DNA from: JAXDBV01 sp034678415
GTDB taxonomy: Bacteria; Bacteroidota; Bacteroidia; Bacteroidales; VadinHA17
Length of the DNA stretch: 7,183 bases
Direction: 5' to 3'
Assembly: GCA_034678415.1 (NCBI GenBank)
Contig: JAXDBV010000203.1
Location: 1 to 7,183 of the forward strand
Shown here one piece after another: positions 6,960-7,183 of this stretch (position 1 is its first letter; each line of letters starts with the position of its first letter). A model generated the notes under the pieces. That model was not told the DNA's origin. It saw only the letters and a list, made by a program, of their open reading frames with translations, and searched no databases. The translations under genes were made by a program, and so were the position numbers.

Positions 6960-7183
6960 ATGAACTACTTTCTCATTGCCGGTGAGGCATCCGGCGACCT
7001 TCAGGCAGCACAGCTGATGCGGTTCATCAGGCTCAAGGATCCTGATGCAGAGTTCCATTGCGTGGGCGGTGAACAAATGCAGGCCAGGGGCGGCCGCCTG
7101 CTGAAACATTACCGTGATCTCGCTTTCATGGGCCTGTTTGACGTCATTGCCCACCTTGGAACAATCCTCTCTGCCATGCGGAT
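6960..7183 (+). CDS. lpxB: Lipid-A-disaccharide synthase, N-terminal part, cut by the window end
   Basis: Seventy-four codons are visible, starting MNYFLIAGEASGDLQAAQLM. LpxB is a family 19 glycosyltransferase at the inner membrane. It joins UDP-2,3-diacylglucosamine and lipid X into the lipid A disaccharide. The GEASGD motif at residues 8-13 is the family's N-terminal signature. CVGGEQMQARGG (34-45) matches the usual GG/GP..M...G segment, and KHYRDLAFMGLFDVIAHL (49-66) matches the YRDLAFMGF.EV segment of Bacteroidota LpxB. Residues after GEASGD read LQAAQL where I would expect something like LHGSNL; this stretch varies between phyla and is no sign of decay. The frame is intact to the window end. 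The gene lies 15 bp after the small membrane protein gene and is probably in the same transcript as surE. Confidence 0.95.
   Translation, partial: MNYFLIAGEASGDLQAAQLMRFIRLKDPDAEFHCVGGEQMQARGGRLLKHYRDLAFMGLFDVIAHLGTILSAMR

Overview
This window looks like ordinary chromosomal DNA from a member of the Bacteroidota, probably Bacteroidales or a close relative. The evidence is an outer-membrane beta-barrel of the Bacteroidota-type DUF3078 family, pheT standing apart from pheS, a surE / small membrane protein / lpxB gene string, weak or absent Shine-Dalgarno sequences, and a promoter matching the Bacteroidota form (TTG, about 20 bp, TAnnTTTG) rather than the sigma70 form. I cannot name a genus. I see no RNA genes, CRISPR array, insertion sequence, phage gene or integration site.

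Layout. (1) Positions 1-1516, plus strand: the 3' part of an outer-membrane protein gene whose beginning, including the signal peptide, lies left of the window. Its middle holds six 12-residue tandem repeats that had to be read out by eye. (2) Positions 1527-2663, minus strand: a GNAT-fold acyltransferase of the YghO / bacterial ceramide synthase-like type. It converges on gene 1 with a 10-bp gap and probably has its own promoter. (3) Positions 2758-3279, minus: a stand-alone macro-domain protein of the YmdB type. It starts 7 bp after the pheT stop and so is probably cotranscribed with pheT. (4) Positions 3287-5737, minus: full-length pheT, the phenylalanyl-tRNA synthetase beta subunit. (5) Positions 5738-5884: a divergent intergenic region with a good pheT promoter. 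(6) Positions 5885-7183, plus: surE, a 98-residue three-helix membrane protein, and the first 74 codons of lpxB, packed tightly enough to be one operon.

Functionally this is mostly housekeeping. There is a translation unit (pheT) with an ADP-ribose-processing passenger gene, and a nucleotidase plus lipid A unit on the other strand. The acyltransferase may add an envelope-lipid theme, because its family includes bacterial ceramide synthases, but that is inference. No stretch over 300 bases lacks a gene. The points most worth a second look are the 12-residue repeat with its aromatic ladder, the ceramide-synthase-like acyltransferase, the unnamed membrane protein between surE and lpxB, and the pheT-macro coupling.
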